A stretch of 25,874 nt of DNA from SIG587 sp045649505 (GCA_045649505.1 JAZRQA010000018.1:1-25874), one strand, 5' to 3'. Counted from the stretch's first letter, positions 1 through 6,325 are shown. Program-made: numbers and translations. The notes: generated by a model not told the origin, from the letters alone.

Positions 1-1
1 C

Positions 2-421
2 GATAACGGAGAGCCTTCTGGTACCGCTGGTAAGCCTATATTGGGGCAGATACACAGTAAGGAACTTACCAATGTACTTGTTATAGTAGTGCGTTATTTC
101 GGTGGTGTCAAGCTTGGTACAAGCGGTCTTATCGTGGCCTATCGTGCTGCGGCAGCCGAGGCTCTTGAGGCTGTGGAGCATATAGAAAAGACCATAAACA
201 GCGAGATAATACTCAAATTCTCGTATCCGTTGCTCAACGAGGTGCTGCGTATTGTGAAAGAGGAAGAGCCAAAGGTTGTTGAGCAGGTCTTCGACAACGA
301 CTGTATGGTACGCCTGTCGATGCGCTTGTCGCGCTTGCCGCGTCTTGTTGAGCGTTACGAAAAACTTGTCATATCGAGCCGTAACGATTTGCGTATAGAG
401 AAACCCGAGGAGAATGGATAA
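2..421 (+). CDS. yigZ: YigZ/IMPACT family protein, C-terminal part (5' end outside window)
   Basis: The reading frame is open from the first complete codon (base 2) to TAA at 419-421, so the gene starts before the window. The first residues, DNGEPSGTAGKPILGQI, are the family signature, followed by VRYFGGVKLGTSGLIVAYRAAA, the second conserved block of the UPF0029/IMPACT N-terminal domain. The last ~70 residues match the small C-terminal DUF1949-like domain. Members are about 200 aa, so roughly the last two thirds is present. The cellular role is not settled; eukaryotic IMPACT acts in translation control. The wording SKELTNVLVIVVRYFGGVKLGTSG and the C-terminal sequence are typical of Bacteroidales rather than Firmicutes, and codon use (many CGT, GAG, GTT) is unlike the neighbours. 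I infer that this piece does not belong to the same ancestral chromosome as the rest. Confidence 0.85.
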   Translation, partial: DNGEPSGTAGKPILGQIHSKELTNVLVIVVRYFGGVKLGTSGLIVAYRAAAAEALEAVEHIEKTINSEIILKFSYPLLNEVLRIVKEEEPKVVEQVFDNDCMVRLSMRLSRLPRLVERYEKLVISSRNDLRIEKPEENG

Positions 422-423
422 GA

Positions 424-1107
424 CAGCCCGTTTTACCGAGCAATCCTGTTGAGCAAGCTGACAGACCGAAAGCGCAACAGTACATCGGCAAATATTATAA
501 CGCCGGCGAGCTGAAAGAGTTGCTTGACAAGACGGCGAACGACCCGATACATATTGTAATCTTCCTCGCCGCTTACTACGGACTCAGGCGAAGCGAGGTG
601 CTTGGGCTCAAATGGTCGGCGGTTGACTTCGAAAACAAGACAGTCAGCATCAGTCACAAGGTGGTGCAGAACGACAAAGGCGTTGTCGGTATGGACGTTA
701 TGAAAACAAAATCTTCTTACCGTACTCTGCCTCTGATACCGCAAGTGGAAGAAGTTCTCCTTGCTGAAAAACAAAAGCAAGATGAAATGATGCGAGTGAT
801 GCGCCGAGGTTACTGCAAAAAATATACCGACTACATCTGCGTAGATGCAATCGGTGAATTGATAAAACCAAATTATGTGACCGATCATTTCAAAGTGGTG
901 CTGAAAGAAAAGGGATTGAAACCCGTTCGCTTTCACGACCTACGGCACAGTTGTGCTTCGCTGCTCCTTGCAAACGGAGTGCCTATGAAAATGATTCAGG
1001 ACTGGCTTGGACACAGCGATATGGGAACAACGGCAAATATTTATAGTCACATTGACAGCGAGAGCAAAAAAGCAAGTACAATGGCAATTGGTTCGGCCTT
1101 GGGATGA
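424..1107 (+). CDS. Tyrosine recombinase (phage/ICE-type integrase), 5'-truncated
   Basis: Catalyses site-specific strand exchange for a prophage or integrative element. All catalytic residues are visible: Arg in GLRRSEVLGLKW, Lys in MKTKSSYRTLPL, the HDLRH block, and LGHSDMGTTANIYSH with the His and nucleophilic Tyr. The frame is open upstream of the first usable ATG (520): residues around 442-510 read NPVEQADRPKAQQYIG, the usual linker between the core-binding and catalytic domains of Tn916/phage-type integrases. The arm-binding and core-binding domains, about 180 residues, are missing because the sequence switches to the YigZ gene near base 421. There is no start codon or ribosome site before the linker. 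It is therefore a remnant, or an intact gene cut by a chimeric join. Catalytic half only. Confidence 0.85.
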   Translation, partial: QPVLPSNPVEQADRPKAQQYIGKYYNAGELKELLDKTANDPIHIVIFLAAYYGLRRSEVLGLKWSAVDFENKTVSISHKVVQNDKGVVGMDVMKTKSSYRTLPLIPQVEEVLLAEKQKQDEMMRVMRRGYCKKYTDYICVDAIGELIKPNYVTDHFKVVLKEKGLKPVRFHDLRHSCASLLLANGVPMKMIQDWLGHSDMGTTANIYSHIDSESKKASTMAIGSALG

Positions 1108-1111
1108 AAAA

Positions 1112-1132
1112 GGGCTACCGAAATGGTAGCCC
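1112..1132 (-). terminator. Intrinsic terminator between integrase and ankyrin gene
   Basis: An 8-bp perfect stem (GGGCTACC/GGTAGCCC) around a GAAAT loop. Read on the minus strand it follows the ankyrin gene's stop directly and is followed by TTTTT, so it mainly ends that gene; it could also slow plus-strand transcripts from the integrase. Confidence 0.7.
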
Positions 1133-1138
1133 AAAATA

Positions 1139-2035
1139 TTAACGATTTAAATTATTAGGTGCAAATTTAGATTTAATGTCTAGATATCCGAGAATATCCT
1201 TTTCGCCACCTGTCCAATTGTTTGACAAAACCAATTTTATATCATTGTCAAAAAACAACGATACACACCCTGCGTCAGAATAGTTGTACTTAATGAATTT
1301 CTGTCCAATGATTTTTGAAAATTCGGCAGTTAAATCAACCCGTTGCAATTCCTTGCTTACTCTGCTTGGGTTCACAACAAGTTCCACCCTTTTATCTACT
1401 ACTAAGGGTATTGAGCCGAACCATATCACAATTGCGTTGTTAAAAGTTATTCGGTTGTTTGTGATATCAGGATCGTTAAAGCATTCGACTTTTGTTACGG
1501 TCATATCCAAGCAGTCGGAAACGTCACGAATGCCACGATATTCTTCTCCTGCCTGTTCTGCTTGAATCATTTGATAGTATGCTTCAAACATATTTGCGGA
1601 ATCGTACTCTCCGGTATTCCAATAGCCGAGTTTCCAAGAAATGCTATTTAAAATACCGTCTTCATCGTCGTCATCGATTTTAATATGAGTATTCGCACCG
1701 GCGTTTAATAACAATTCTGCAGCGTGAAGAACATATTTATCATAAGATGCCCAACATAAATTGTGCAGACAGATTGCGCCGTTAAAATCATTATTAGCGT
1801 GGACATCATATCCATACTTGAGAAATAGTCTTGTGAGTTCAACTAAAATCTCTCCGCGCTCATAAGAGTGAGAATCCATATATAATTCAGAAAGTATGGT
1901 ACCGTCATCGTAAGGACTATCATTGTATTTGTCATTGATATGATTTCCAAAAGATTCTATTATCGCTTCTGCCTCGCCCCAGTTAATAACTTTTTTTGAA
2001 AGCAATTTAGACAACTGTTCATATTTTTCTGTCAC
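1139..2035 (-). CDS. Ankyrin-repeat domain protein, immunity-like
   Basis: A 298-aa protein with no signal peptide. Residues of about 60-125 contain two ankyrin-like units: a helix pair ending in LFLKYGYDVHANNDFNGAICLHNL and a second ending in AAELLLNAGANTHIK, both with the G-A/Y-x-V/T-H turn. The C-terminal ~150 residues are beta-rich and not recognised. It starts at GTG 2033-2035, with AGAGGTG about 10 nt upstream and a TATAAT (minus) at 2068-2073. Small ankyrin proteins of this layout are common as immunity proteins beside contact-dependent or polymorphic toxins; that role here is inference, as no toxin gene is present. It lies in an A+T-rich block next to the integrase, together with another orphan minus-strand gene, which suggests acquired DNA. 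Confidence 0.7.
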   Translation of the reverse strand: MTEKYEQLSKLLSKKVINWGEAEAIIESFGNHINDKYNDSPYDDGTILSELYMDSHSYERGEILVELTRLFLKYGYDVHANNDFNGAICLHNLCWASYDKYVLHAAELLLNAGANTHIKIDDDDEDGILNSISWKLGYWNTGEYDSANMFEAYYQMIQAEQAGEEYRGIRDVSDCLDMTVTKVECFNDPDITNNRITFNNAIVIWFGSIPLVVDKRVELVVNPSRVSKELQRVDLTAEFSKIIGQKFIKYNYSDAGCVSLFFDNDIKLVLSNNWTGGEKDILGYLDIKSKFAPNNLNR

Positions 2036-2106
2036 GATACAAACACCTCTTTTATCTGTTTGAATTAATTATATCACACCTTCTGTCCAATAAAAAGGAC
2101 TTTGCA

Positions 2107-2128
2107 AAAGAAAACAACCGCAATCCTA
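2107..2128. repeat. 22-nt direct repeat, copy 1
   Basis: Identical to bases 2829-2850 (begins AAAGAAAAC, ends GCAATCCTA). This copy is the 3' arm plus T-tract (minus strand) of a hairpin, 2115-2125 with 2130-2140. The two copies flank the 145-aa gene and the structured stretch after it. Confidence 0.85.
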
Positions 2129-2140
2129 AGATTACGGTTG
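2107..2140 (-). terminator. Terminator-like hairpin upstream of the ankyrin gene
   Basis: CAACCGCAATC (2115-2125) pairs with GATTACGGTTG (2130-2140) with one mismatch and a 4-nt loop. On the minus strand it is followed by TTTTCTTT. It would stop read-through from the 145-aa gene just before the ankyrin gene's own promoter. Confidence 0.55.
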
Positions 2141-2157
2141 AACAATAATTAATAAAA

Positions 2158-2262
2158 AGCAGGCCGGCTCCGCGCACCAGTAACTCGGAACTGCGTTAAC
2201 GCGCTCGTAAACCTGCCCCTTGCGGTTCACTGGCTGAGCATTGCTCTAAACCGAATCCAGTG
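2158..2262. other. Non-coding G+C-rich structured stretch
   Basis: No convincing reading frame. GCAGG near 2160 can close on CCTGC near 2213; GCGTTAACGC is a perfect palindrome inside; then CACTGG and CCAGTG pair around a GAGC-ATT-GCTC hairpin. CGGTT before CACTGG can also pair with AACCG, which would make a pseudoknot. It is clearly richer in G+C than the flanking genes. No known RNA family was recognised. Confidence 0.4.
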
Positions 2263-2300
2263 ATAAATAAACTATACTACAAACGCTCAAAAATTTCAAT

Positions 2301-2344
2301 AAAAAATCAACTCCTTGAAGTTGAAAGCCTTAAAGGAGTTGATT
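2301..2344 (-). terminator. Intrinsic terminator of the 145-aa gene
   Basis: A 12-bp perfect stem (AATCAACTCCTT 2305-2316 with AAGGAGTTGATT 2333-2344), starting 5 nt after the stop codon and followed on the minus strand by six Ts. Confidence 0.85.
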
Positions 2345-2348
2345 CAGA

Positions 2349-2786
2349 CTATTTCTGTGATATGATTTTAAGAATTGCTTCTGTTTCAGGAAAGTCCATT
2401 TTAATATCTTCAAATAGATCATACTTGCTCATTGTTAATATCAAGTTATGTTCAGACCCAAATATAAATAGGAAAACATCGTTGGCAGTAAATCTAACAC
2501 CTTCAACAAATCCTTCATTGGAATAGTTGACTCTATCAAATCTAAAAACATTATCACCAAGATCAACTTCATAGGGATACGCATTAGCATCAAAAGAAGA
2601 TAGATTTTCCCATTCAATATAGCCATTGTCGTCATGACTGCAATAATTTAAAAGAATAAACTTGTCTCCACTTCTAATGACAAGGCTATCGCAGTCGCAA
2701 CTTTGAGGATTCATCATTTCAAAAAAACTTTTAGAAATATAGATAGCCTGTATTGGCGAAAAGCTTTCAATCAAATTATTATCCAT
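2349..2786 (-). CDS. Unrecognised 145-aa soluble protein, immunity-like by context
   Basis: I do not recognise the family. The protein is acidic, with no signal peptide or membrane segment, and alternates short beta-like stretches (DSLVIRSGDKFILLNY, NDVFLFIFGSEHNLILTM). It starts with ATG preceded by GAGAGGAG at 7 nt, has its own promoter (TTGCGG, 17 nt, TATAAT) and its own terminator, so it is a self-contained transcription unit. Size, acidity and position beside an ankyrin protein in an A+T-rich island next to an integrase resemble orphan immunity genes, but this is inference from context only. A 22-nt direct repeat flanks the unit on both sides. Confidence 0.65.
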   Translation of the reverse strand: MDNNLIESFSPIQAIYISKSFFEMMNPQSCDCDSLVIRSGDKFILLNYCSHDDNGYIEWENLSSFDANAYPYEVDLGDNVFRFDRVNYSNEGFVEGVRFTANDVFLFIFGSEHNLILTMSKYDLFEDIKMDFPETEAILKIISQK

Positions 2787-2816
2787 ATTGCGACTCCTCT
2801 CATATTTGTTAAAATC

Positions 2817-2845
2817 ATTATATCATATAAAGAAAACAACCGCAA
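2817..2845 (-). promoter_or_regulatory. Promoter of the 145-aa gene
   Basis: On the minus strand TTGCGG (2840-2845), 17-nt spacer, TATAAT (2817-2822). The -35 hexamer lies inside copy 2 of the 22-nt direct repeat. Confidence 0.6.
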
Positions 2846-2850
2846 TCCTA
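2829..2850. repeat. 22-nt direct repeat, copy 2
   Basis: Identical to 2107-2128, 722 bp apart. Here only one hairpin arm is kept; the pairing arm present at copy 1 is absent. Confidence 0.85.
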
Positions 2851-2874
2851 ATAATTATTGTGCCGAGGTTCTAT

Positions 2875-3009
2875 GGCGAGATACTCTGCGCCCCTTGATT
2901 TTCCGACCGTTCCGAACGGTTGCGGAAAATCTGCGTTGCTCGAGACTTCACAAGTTCAAAATGCTATCGCGCATTTTGAACTGCTACGACGAACTACGTT
3001 CGATCTCCC
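2875..3009. repeat. Palindrome-rich element, three hairpins inside a closing stem
   Basis: GG(C)GAGAT at 2875-2882 can close on ATCTCCC at 3003-3009 with one bulged base. Inside are: GATTTTCCG/CGGAAAATC (2897-2905, 2923-2931) with ACCGTT/AACGGT stacked in it; AGTTCAAAATGC/GCATTTTGAACT (2953-2964, 2971-2982), a perfect 12-bp stem; and CGAAC/GTTCG (2990-2994, 2998-3002). The short reading frames across it look like artefacts. It sits directly downstream of tRNA-Ser(CGA) and its terminator. Confidence 0.5.
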
Positions 3010-3017
3010 ACCACCAC

Positions 3018-3060
3018 AAAAAATTAAGGAACCAAACCAAAGGTATGATTCCTTAATTTT
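3018..3060 (-). terminator. Terminator of tRNA-Ser(CGA)
   Basis: AAAATTAAGGAA (3020-3031) pairs perfectly with TTCCTTAATTTT (3049-3060); on the minus strand it follows the tRNA 3' end directly and ends in a T-run. Confidence 0.8.
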
Positions 3061-3148
3061 GGCGGAGACGGCGAGATTCGAACTCGCGGGGGATTGCTCC
3101 CTAACTGATTTCGAGTCAGCCCCGTTATGACCACTTCGATACGTCTCC
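3060..3148 (-). tRNA. tRNA-Ser(CGA)
   Basis: Read on the minus strand: acceptor GGAGACG pairs with CGTCTCC, discriminator G and encoded CCA; anticodon loop CTCGAAA gives anticodon CGA (reads UCG); a long variable arm and GTTCGAATC T-loop are typical of class II serine tRNA. Its 3' end faces the integrase side of the window, the usual orientation for a tRNA used as an integration site, but no second copy of the 3' end is visible. Confidence 0.95.
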
Positions 3149-3169
3149 GTATATTTAATTTACCTAACT

Positions 3170-3198
3170 ATTATATTGATAAAACACCTGAAAGTCAA
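3170..3198 (-). promoter_or_regulatory. Promoter of tRNA-Ser(CGA)
   Basis: Minus-strand TTGACT (3193-3198), 17-nt spacer, TATAAT (3170-3175), ending 21 nt before the tRNA 5' end. Confidence 0.8.
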
Positions 3199-3302
3199 GT
3201 ACAAATAACTTGAATTTACAAGGGAAAATATTTTTTTGTTTTTGTATATTTTTTCCTTTTTGTGTAATGCTAATTTTACAACACAAAAAGGAGAAGTTTT
3301 AA

Positions 3303-3899
3303 ATGGCTGTAAATTTTAAGGAAAGCAAGACAAAAGAAAATCTTATGCGCGCCTTTGCGGGAGAAAGTCAGGCAAGAAACCGCTACACCTTTGCCGCAAG
3401 CACTGCGAAAAAACAGAAGTTGCCCGTTATTGAGGCAGTTTTCACATTTACTGCGGGTCAGGAAAAGGAACACGCCGAGATATTTTACAAATTTTTAGCC
3501 GAATTAAACGGCGAAAGCCTTGTTGTTGACGGTGACTATCCCGTTAATGTAACCAACAGCGTAGTTGAACTTTTAAAATATGCCCGTGATAACGAATATG
3601 CCGAGTACGAGCCTGCATATAAACAGTTTGGTGATACTGCGAAGGAGGAAGGCTTTTTAGAGATAGCCGCCGCTTTTTACAGCATTGCAGAGATAGAAAA
3701 GTGTCACGGTGACCGCTTTGGCGAGTTGCTTGAGCTGCTTGAAAACAACAAGCTTTTTGTAAGTGATGTAAGCTGCAAATGGATGTGCTTAAACTGCGGA
3801 CACATTCACTCCGGTACCACCGCGCCAGATGTGTGCCCCGTTTGCAAGCACGAGCAAGGATATTTTATAAGACTTGAACTTGCACCGTACAGCAAATAA
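3303..3899 (+). CDS. rbr: Rubrerythrin (paralogue 1)
   Basis: Cytoplasmic non-haem iron peroxidase that reduces hydrogen peroxide in anaerobes. 198 aa, the family's usual length. The N-terminal four-helix di-iron domain shows GESQARNRY (E21), E54 and H57 in QEKEHAE, E116 in KEEGF, and E132/H135 in EIEKCHGDR. The C-terminal rubredoxin domain has the iron cysteines C162, C165, C178 and C181 (CLNCGH, CPVCKH). Start ATG has AAAAAGGAG 9 nt upstream. A 9-bp stem (TTTTTGTGT 3257-3265, ACACAAAAA 3281-3289) ends just before the Shine-Dalgarno. It is monocistronic, convergent with the HAD gene, and has a second rubrerythrin at 14901. Confidence 0.95.
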   Translation: MAVNFKESKTKENLMRAFAGESQARNRYTFAASTAKKQKLPVIEAVFTFTAGQEKEHAEIFYKFLAELNGESLVVDGDYPVNVTNSVVELLKYARDNEYAEYEPAYKQFGDTAKEEGFLEIAAAFYSIAEIEKCHGDRFGELLELLENNKLFVSDVSCKWMCLNCGHIHSGTTAPDVCPVCKHEQGYFIRLELAPYSK

Positions 3900-3905
3900 A
3901 AAAGC

Positions 3906-3923
3906 GGGAGGGTGACCCCTCCC
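3906..3923 (-). terminator. Terminator of the lipoprotein-HAD operon
   Basis: GGGAGGG/CCCTCCC stem with TGAC loop directly after the HAD stop; on the minus strand it is followed by GCTTTTTT. It also lies 6 nt past the rubrerythrin stop, but has no T-run on the plus strand. Confidence 0.75.
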
Positions 3924-4568
3924 TTACATAATGAAATTTAAAATCTCCTGTGTATTTTCGGCAATATATTTTGCTCCTGCCTCTTTTAGTTCATCGCAAC
4001 TTCCATAGCCGTAAATCACACCGATACAGTCGATTTTATGCGCCTTTGCGCCCAGCACATCATGTATAGTATCCCCCACCATAACGGTGGTGGATTTTTC
4101 TATATAAGGACAATTTTGCTTTGCGTATGCAATTACCATATCCTTACTGTTTCGCTTTTCGTCCATAGAGGCGCCTGCAATAAAATCAAAATATTCGGTA
4201 AGGGAAAAATATCTTAAAATCTCCCTTGCAAACTTTTCGGGCTTTGATGTGGCAAGGACAATTTTCTTGCCTGCTTTTTTAAGACCTTCGAGCATATCAA
4301 CCGTACCCGAATAAAGCTTATTTTCATAAAGTCCCTTTGTGCTGAAATATTCACGGTAGTACGCTACAGCCTGCATTGCTTTTTCTTTTGAAAAGCCGTA
4401 ATACTGCATAAAAGAATTTACCAACGGAGGACCAATAAATTTATAAAGCTCAGCGTTGTTTTTAACTTGTATGTCATATTTTTTAAGAGCGTAAATAACA
4501 GAATTGGTTATGCCCTCACCCGGATCGGTCAGGGTGCCGTCAAGGTCGAAAAGAACGGTAGTATACAT
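3924..4568 (-). CDS. HAD-family hydrolase, phosphoglycolate-phosphatase-like
   Basis: A 214-aa cytosolic phosphatase of the haloacid dehalogenase superfamily, subfamily IA. Motif I is DLDGTLTD (nucleophile D8, acid D10), the cap is helical (residues about 18-80), motif II is ATSKP, and motif IV is MVGDTIHDVLGAKA. Length and motifs match Gph/PpaX-type enzymes; the true substrate cannot be read. The ATG shares one base with the stop codon of the upstream metal-binding lipoprotein gene (TAATG), so translation is probably coupled. Why a phosphatase is paired with a metal-binding lipoprotein is not clear. Confidence 0.85.
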   Translation of the reverse strand: MYTTVLFDLDGTLTDPGEGITNSVIYALKKYDIQVKNNAELYKFIGPPLVNSFMQYYGFSKEKAMQAVAYYREYFSTKGLYENKLYSGTVDMLEGLKKAGKKIVLATSKPEKFAREILRYFSLTEYFDFIAGASMDEKRNSKDMVIAYAKQNCPYIEKSTTVMVGDTIHDVLGAKAHKIDCIGVIYGYGSCDELKEAGAKYIAENTQEILNFIM

Positions 4569-5482
4569 TAACTTAATGCCCTTTCAAGATTTTTTACATT
4601 TTTACTCATTAAATCAAAATAGGTTATACCGTTTGCAAAATCCTGCGCCGAAATATTATGACAGGAGTGAAGTTCAAGAAGCTGCGCACCCGTTTCCTCA
4701 GCAATAGCGGTTGCAACCTTTTTGTTTGAAAACTCGATATGAAAAATATAGGGTATTTCTTCTTCCTTTACCTTTTTTGTGATTGCGGCAACGGTGGCTG
4801 CACCAGCCTCAGTATTGTTGTAACAGCCTGGATAAGCGGCGATATAATTAAAGCCGTAATCATTGGCTAAATAGGCAAATGGGAAGCGGTCTCCAAAAAC
4901 AAGACTTTTTCGCTTAGCATTAGAGGAAATCTGTTCAAGACTAATATTAAGAGAATTTAACTTCGCTGTGTATGCGGCAGCATTTGCAGTATAAAAATCC
5001 TTTGAATCACTGTCAACCGCACAAAGTTCTTGCGCTATAGCATTTACCATTTTTACTGCATTTCTCGGTGATGTCCATATATGCTCATCAACGGCGTGGG
5101 TATGCTCACCGTTATGTTCGTGCTCAGTTTTAATAACTTCAACCTTATCTATAAGGAAAAGCAATGACCCTTTTAGGACAGTGGAGGAAAGCAGAGTATT
5201 AACCCATTCATCCGATTCACCGCCGATATATAAAAACAGATCGCATTCACTCATTTCAATTATCTGCTTTGGAGTAGGCTCAAAGGAATGCACCTCACTG
5301 CCTGGAGAAATTAGCATAACAACATCTGCCCTATCCCCTGCTATGTGACGAGCAAAGTCATAAAGCGGGAACACGGTTGTTACTATTTTTATTTTTTCGC
5401 TATGCGTCTGGCTCGAACCCGAACAGGCGCAAAGGGTAAAAAGCAGTGCAACAGCGACAAATAAGCATAAAAATCTTTTCAA
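4568..5482 (-). CDS. znuA: Metal ABC transporter substrate-binding lipoprotein (ZnuA/AdcA type)
   Basis: Extracytoplasmic metal-binding protein of the cluster 9 (ZnuA/TroA) family, 304 aa. The signal peptide ends at the lipobox LCAC (C20). H65 (VHSFEP) and H134 (DEHIW) match metal ligands; a His-rich loop, HEHNGEHTH at about 121-129, is typical of zinc-type members. The third canonical His region reads GDRFPFAYLANDYGF, followed by AAYPGC, the form I know from Clostridia relatives, in which the usual His is absent. No permease or ATPase gene is nearby, so it must use components encoded elsewhere. Promoter: TGGTATAAT on the minus strand (5500-5505). The 30-nt palindrome 5525-5554 covers its -35 area. 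Metal specificity (zinc or manganese) is inferred only. Confidence 0.88.
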   Translation of the reverse strand: MKRFLCLFVAVALLFTLCACSGSSQTHSEKIKIVTTVFPLYDFARHIAGDRADVVMLISPGSEVHSFEPTPKQIIEMSECDLFLYIGGESDEWVNTLLSSTVLKGSLLFLIDKVEVIKTEHEHNGEHTHAVDEHIWTSPRNAVKMVNAIAQELCAVDSDSKDFYTANAAAYTAKLNSLNISLEQISSNAKRKSLVFGDRFPFAYLANDYGFNYIAAYPGCYNNTEAGAATVAAITKKVKEEEIPYIFHIEFSNKKVATAIAEETGAQLLELHSCHNISAQDFANGITYFDLMSKNVKNLERALS

Positions 5483-5499
5483 TTAAATCACCAAATAAC

Positions 5500-5505
5500 A
5501 TTATA
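5500..5505 (-). promoter_or_regulatory. -10 box (TATAAT) of the lipoprotein gene
   Basis: Minus-strand TGGTATAAT, 18 nt before the start codon. The -35 is poor and falls in the left arm of the palindrome 5525-5535. Confidence 0.55.
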
Positions 5506-5524
5506 CCATAATACGTTTAAAAAT

Positions 5525-5554
5525 CCACATATTTTTATTGACGAAAATATGTGG
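5525..5554. promoter_or_regulatory. Putative operator: 30-nt palindrome between divergent promoters
   Basis: CCACATATTTT (5525-5535) and AAAATATGTGG (5544-5554) form a perfect 11-bp inverted repeat with an 8-nt centre. It contains the nadE -35 TTGACG and overlaps the -35 area of the opposite promoter. A transcription-factor site is the simplest reading; it does not match the Zur, MntR or NAD-repressor boxes I know. Confidence 0.6.
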
Positions 5555-5566
5555 GGGTGTTAAAAT
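5538..5566 (+). promoter_or_regulatory. nadE promoter
   Basis: TTGACG (5538-5543), 17-nt spacer, TAAAAT (5561-5566); Shine-Dalgarno AGGAG follows at 5573-5577. Confidence 0.75.
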
Positions 5567-5586
5567 ATTTTTAGGAGTGATAAAAT

Positions 5587-6318
5587 ATGCGTGATTATAA
5601 ATTGGAGCTTGAAAAGCGTGTAGCTTTTATACAGAATCTTTTAAAATCAAGCGGTGCCAAGGGAATTGTTTTTGGCAATTCGGGCGGCAAGGACAGTGCA
5701 CTTGTAGGTATTCTTTGCAAAAAAGCCTGTGAGAACACGATTGGAATTATTATGCCCTGTGAGTCGGCACGTAATTTTGGCGAGGACAAAGACGACGGGC
5801 TGGATGTTGCAAAGCAGTTTGATATAGACACCCGAACAGTTGACCTTACAGATGCAAAACGCGCGGTTATAGATGCGGTCAAGGACAAGACCACCCTTAA
5901 CAATCAAGCACTTACCAACATTGCGCCAAGGCTCAGAATGATAACGGTTTACGCTGTTGCGGCGGCAGAAAATCTTATTGTTGCAGGCACAGGAAACCGC
6001 AGCGAGAGATATATGGGATACTTCACAAAGTACGGTGACGGCGGCTGCGATTTTAACCCGATTGCCGATTTAACGGTAGGTGAGGTTTATGAGTTTTTGA
6101 CTTTTTTAAATGCACCCGAAAATATTATAAAAAAGGCTCCCAGCGCAGGACTTTTTGAGGGTCAAACCGATGAGGCGGAAATGGGCGTTACCTATGCCGC
6201 CATTGATAAATATGTTTTAACAGGTCAGGCTAACGAGCACGATAAAAAGATTATTGACCGCTACCATTCGCGAAGCGAACACAAGCGCAAGATGCCTGCA
6301 GTATATAAAGAGGTATAA
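5587..6318 (+). CDS. nadE: NH3-dependent NAD synthetase
   Basis: Last step of NAD synthesis: amidates nicotinate adenine dinucleotide using ATP and ammonia. 243 aa, the short ammonia-dependent type without an N-terminal glutaminase. The PP-loop is SGGKDSALVG (about residues 33-42). IAPRLRMITVYAVA, GTGNRSERYMGYFTKYGDGGCDFNPI and the C-terminal PSAGLFEGQTDEAEMG match the substrate-binding and conserved regions. Start ATG is preceded by AGGAG at 9-10 nt. It is monocistronic, divergent from the metal lipoprotein gene and convergent with proC. Confidence 0.95.
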   Translation: MRDYKLELEKRVAFIQNLLKSSGAKGIVFGNSGGKDSALVGILCKKACENTIGIIMPCESARNFGEDKDDGLDVAKQFDIDTRTVDLTDAKRAVIDAVKDKTTLNNQALTNIAPRLRMITVYAVAAAENLIVAGTGNRSERYMGYFTKYGDGGCDFNPIADLTVGEVYEFLTFLNAPENIIKKAPSAGLFEGQTDEAEMGVTYAAIDKYVLTGQANEHDKKIIDRYHSRSEHKRKMPAVYKEV

Positions 6319-6325
6319 AGCAAAA

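Noticed and set aside
433..1134. Minus-strand frames opposite the integrase
   Set aside because: They are shadows of a frame that carries all tyrosine recombinase motifs.
421..3060. Complete integrative element with attL and attR at tRNA-Ser(CGA)
   Set aside because: The orientation fits, but no second copy of the tRNA 3' end was found and the left side is cut by the junction at about 421.
2703..3130. Plus-strand frames of 117 and 90 aa across the palindromic stretch and tRNA-Ser(CGA)
   Set aside because: They run through hairpins, a terminator and a tRNA on the other strand, with no ribosome site.
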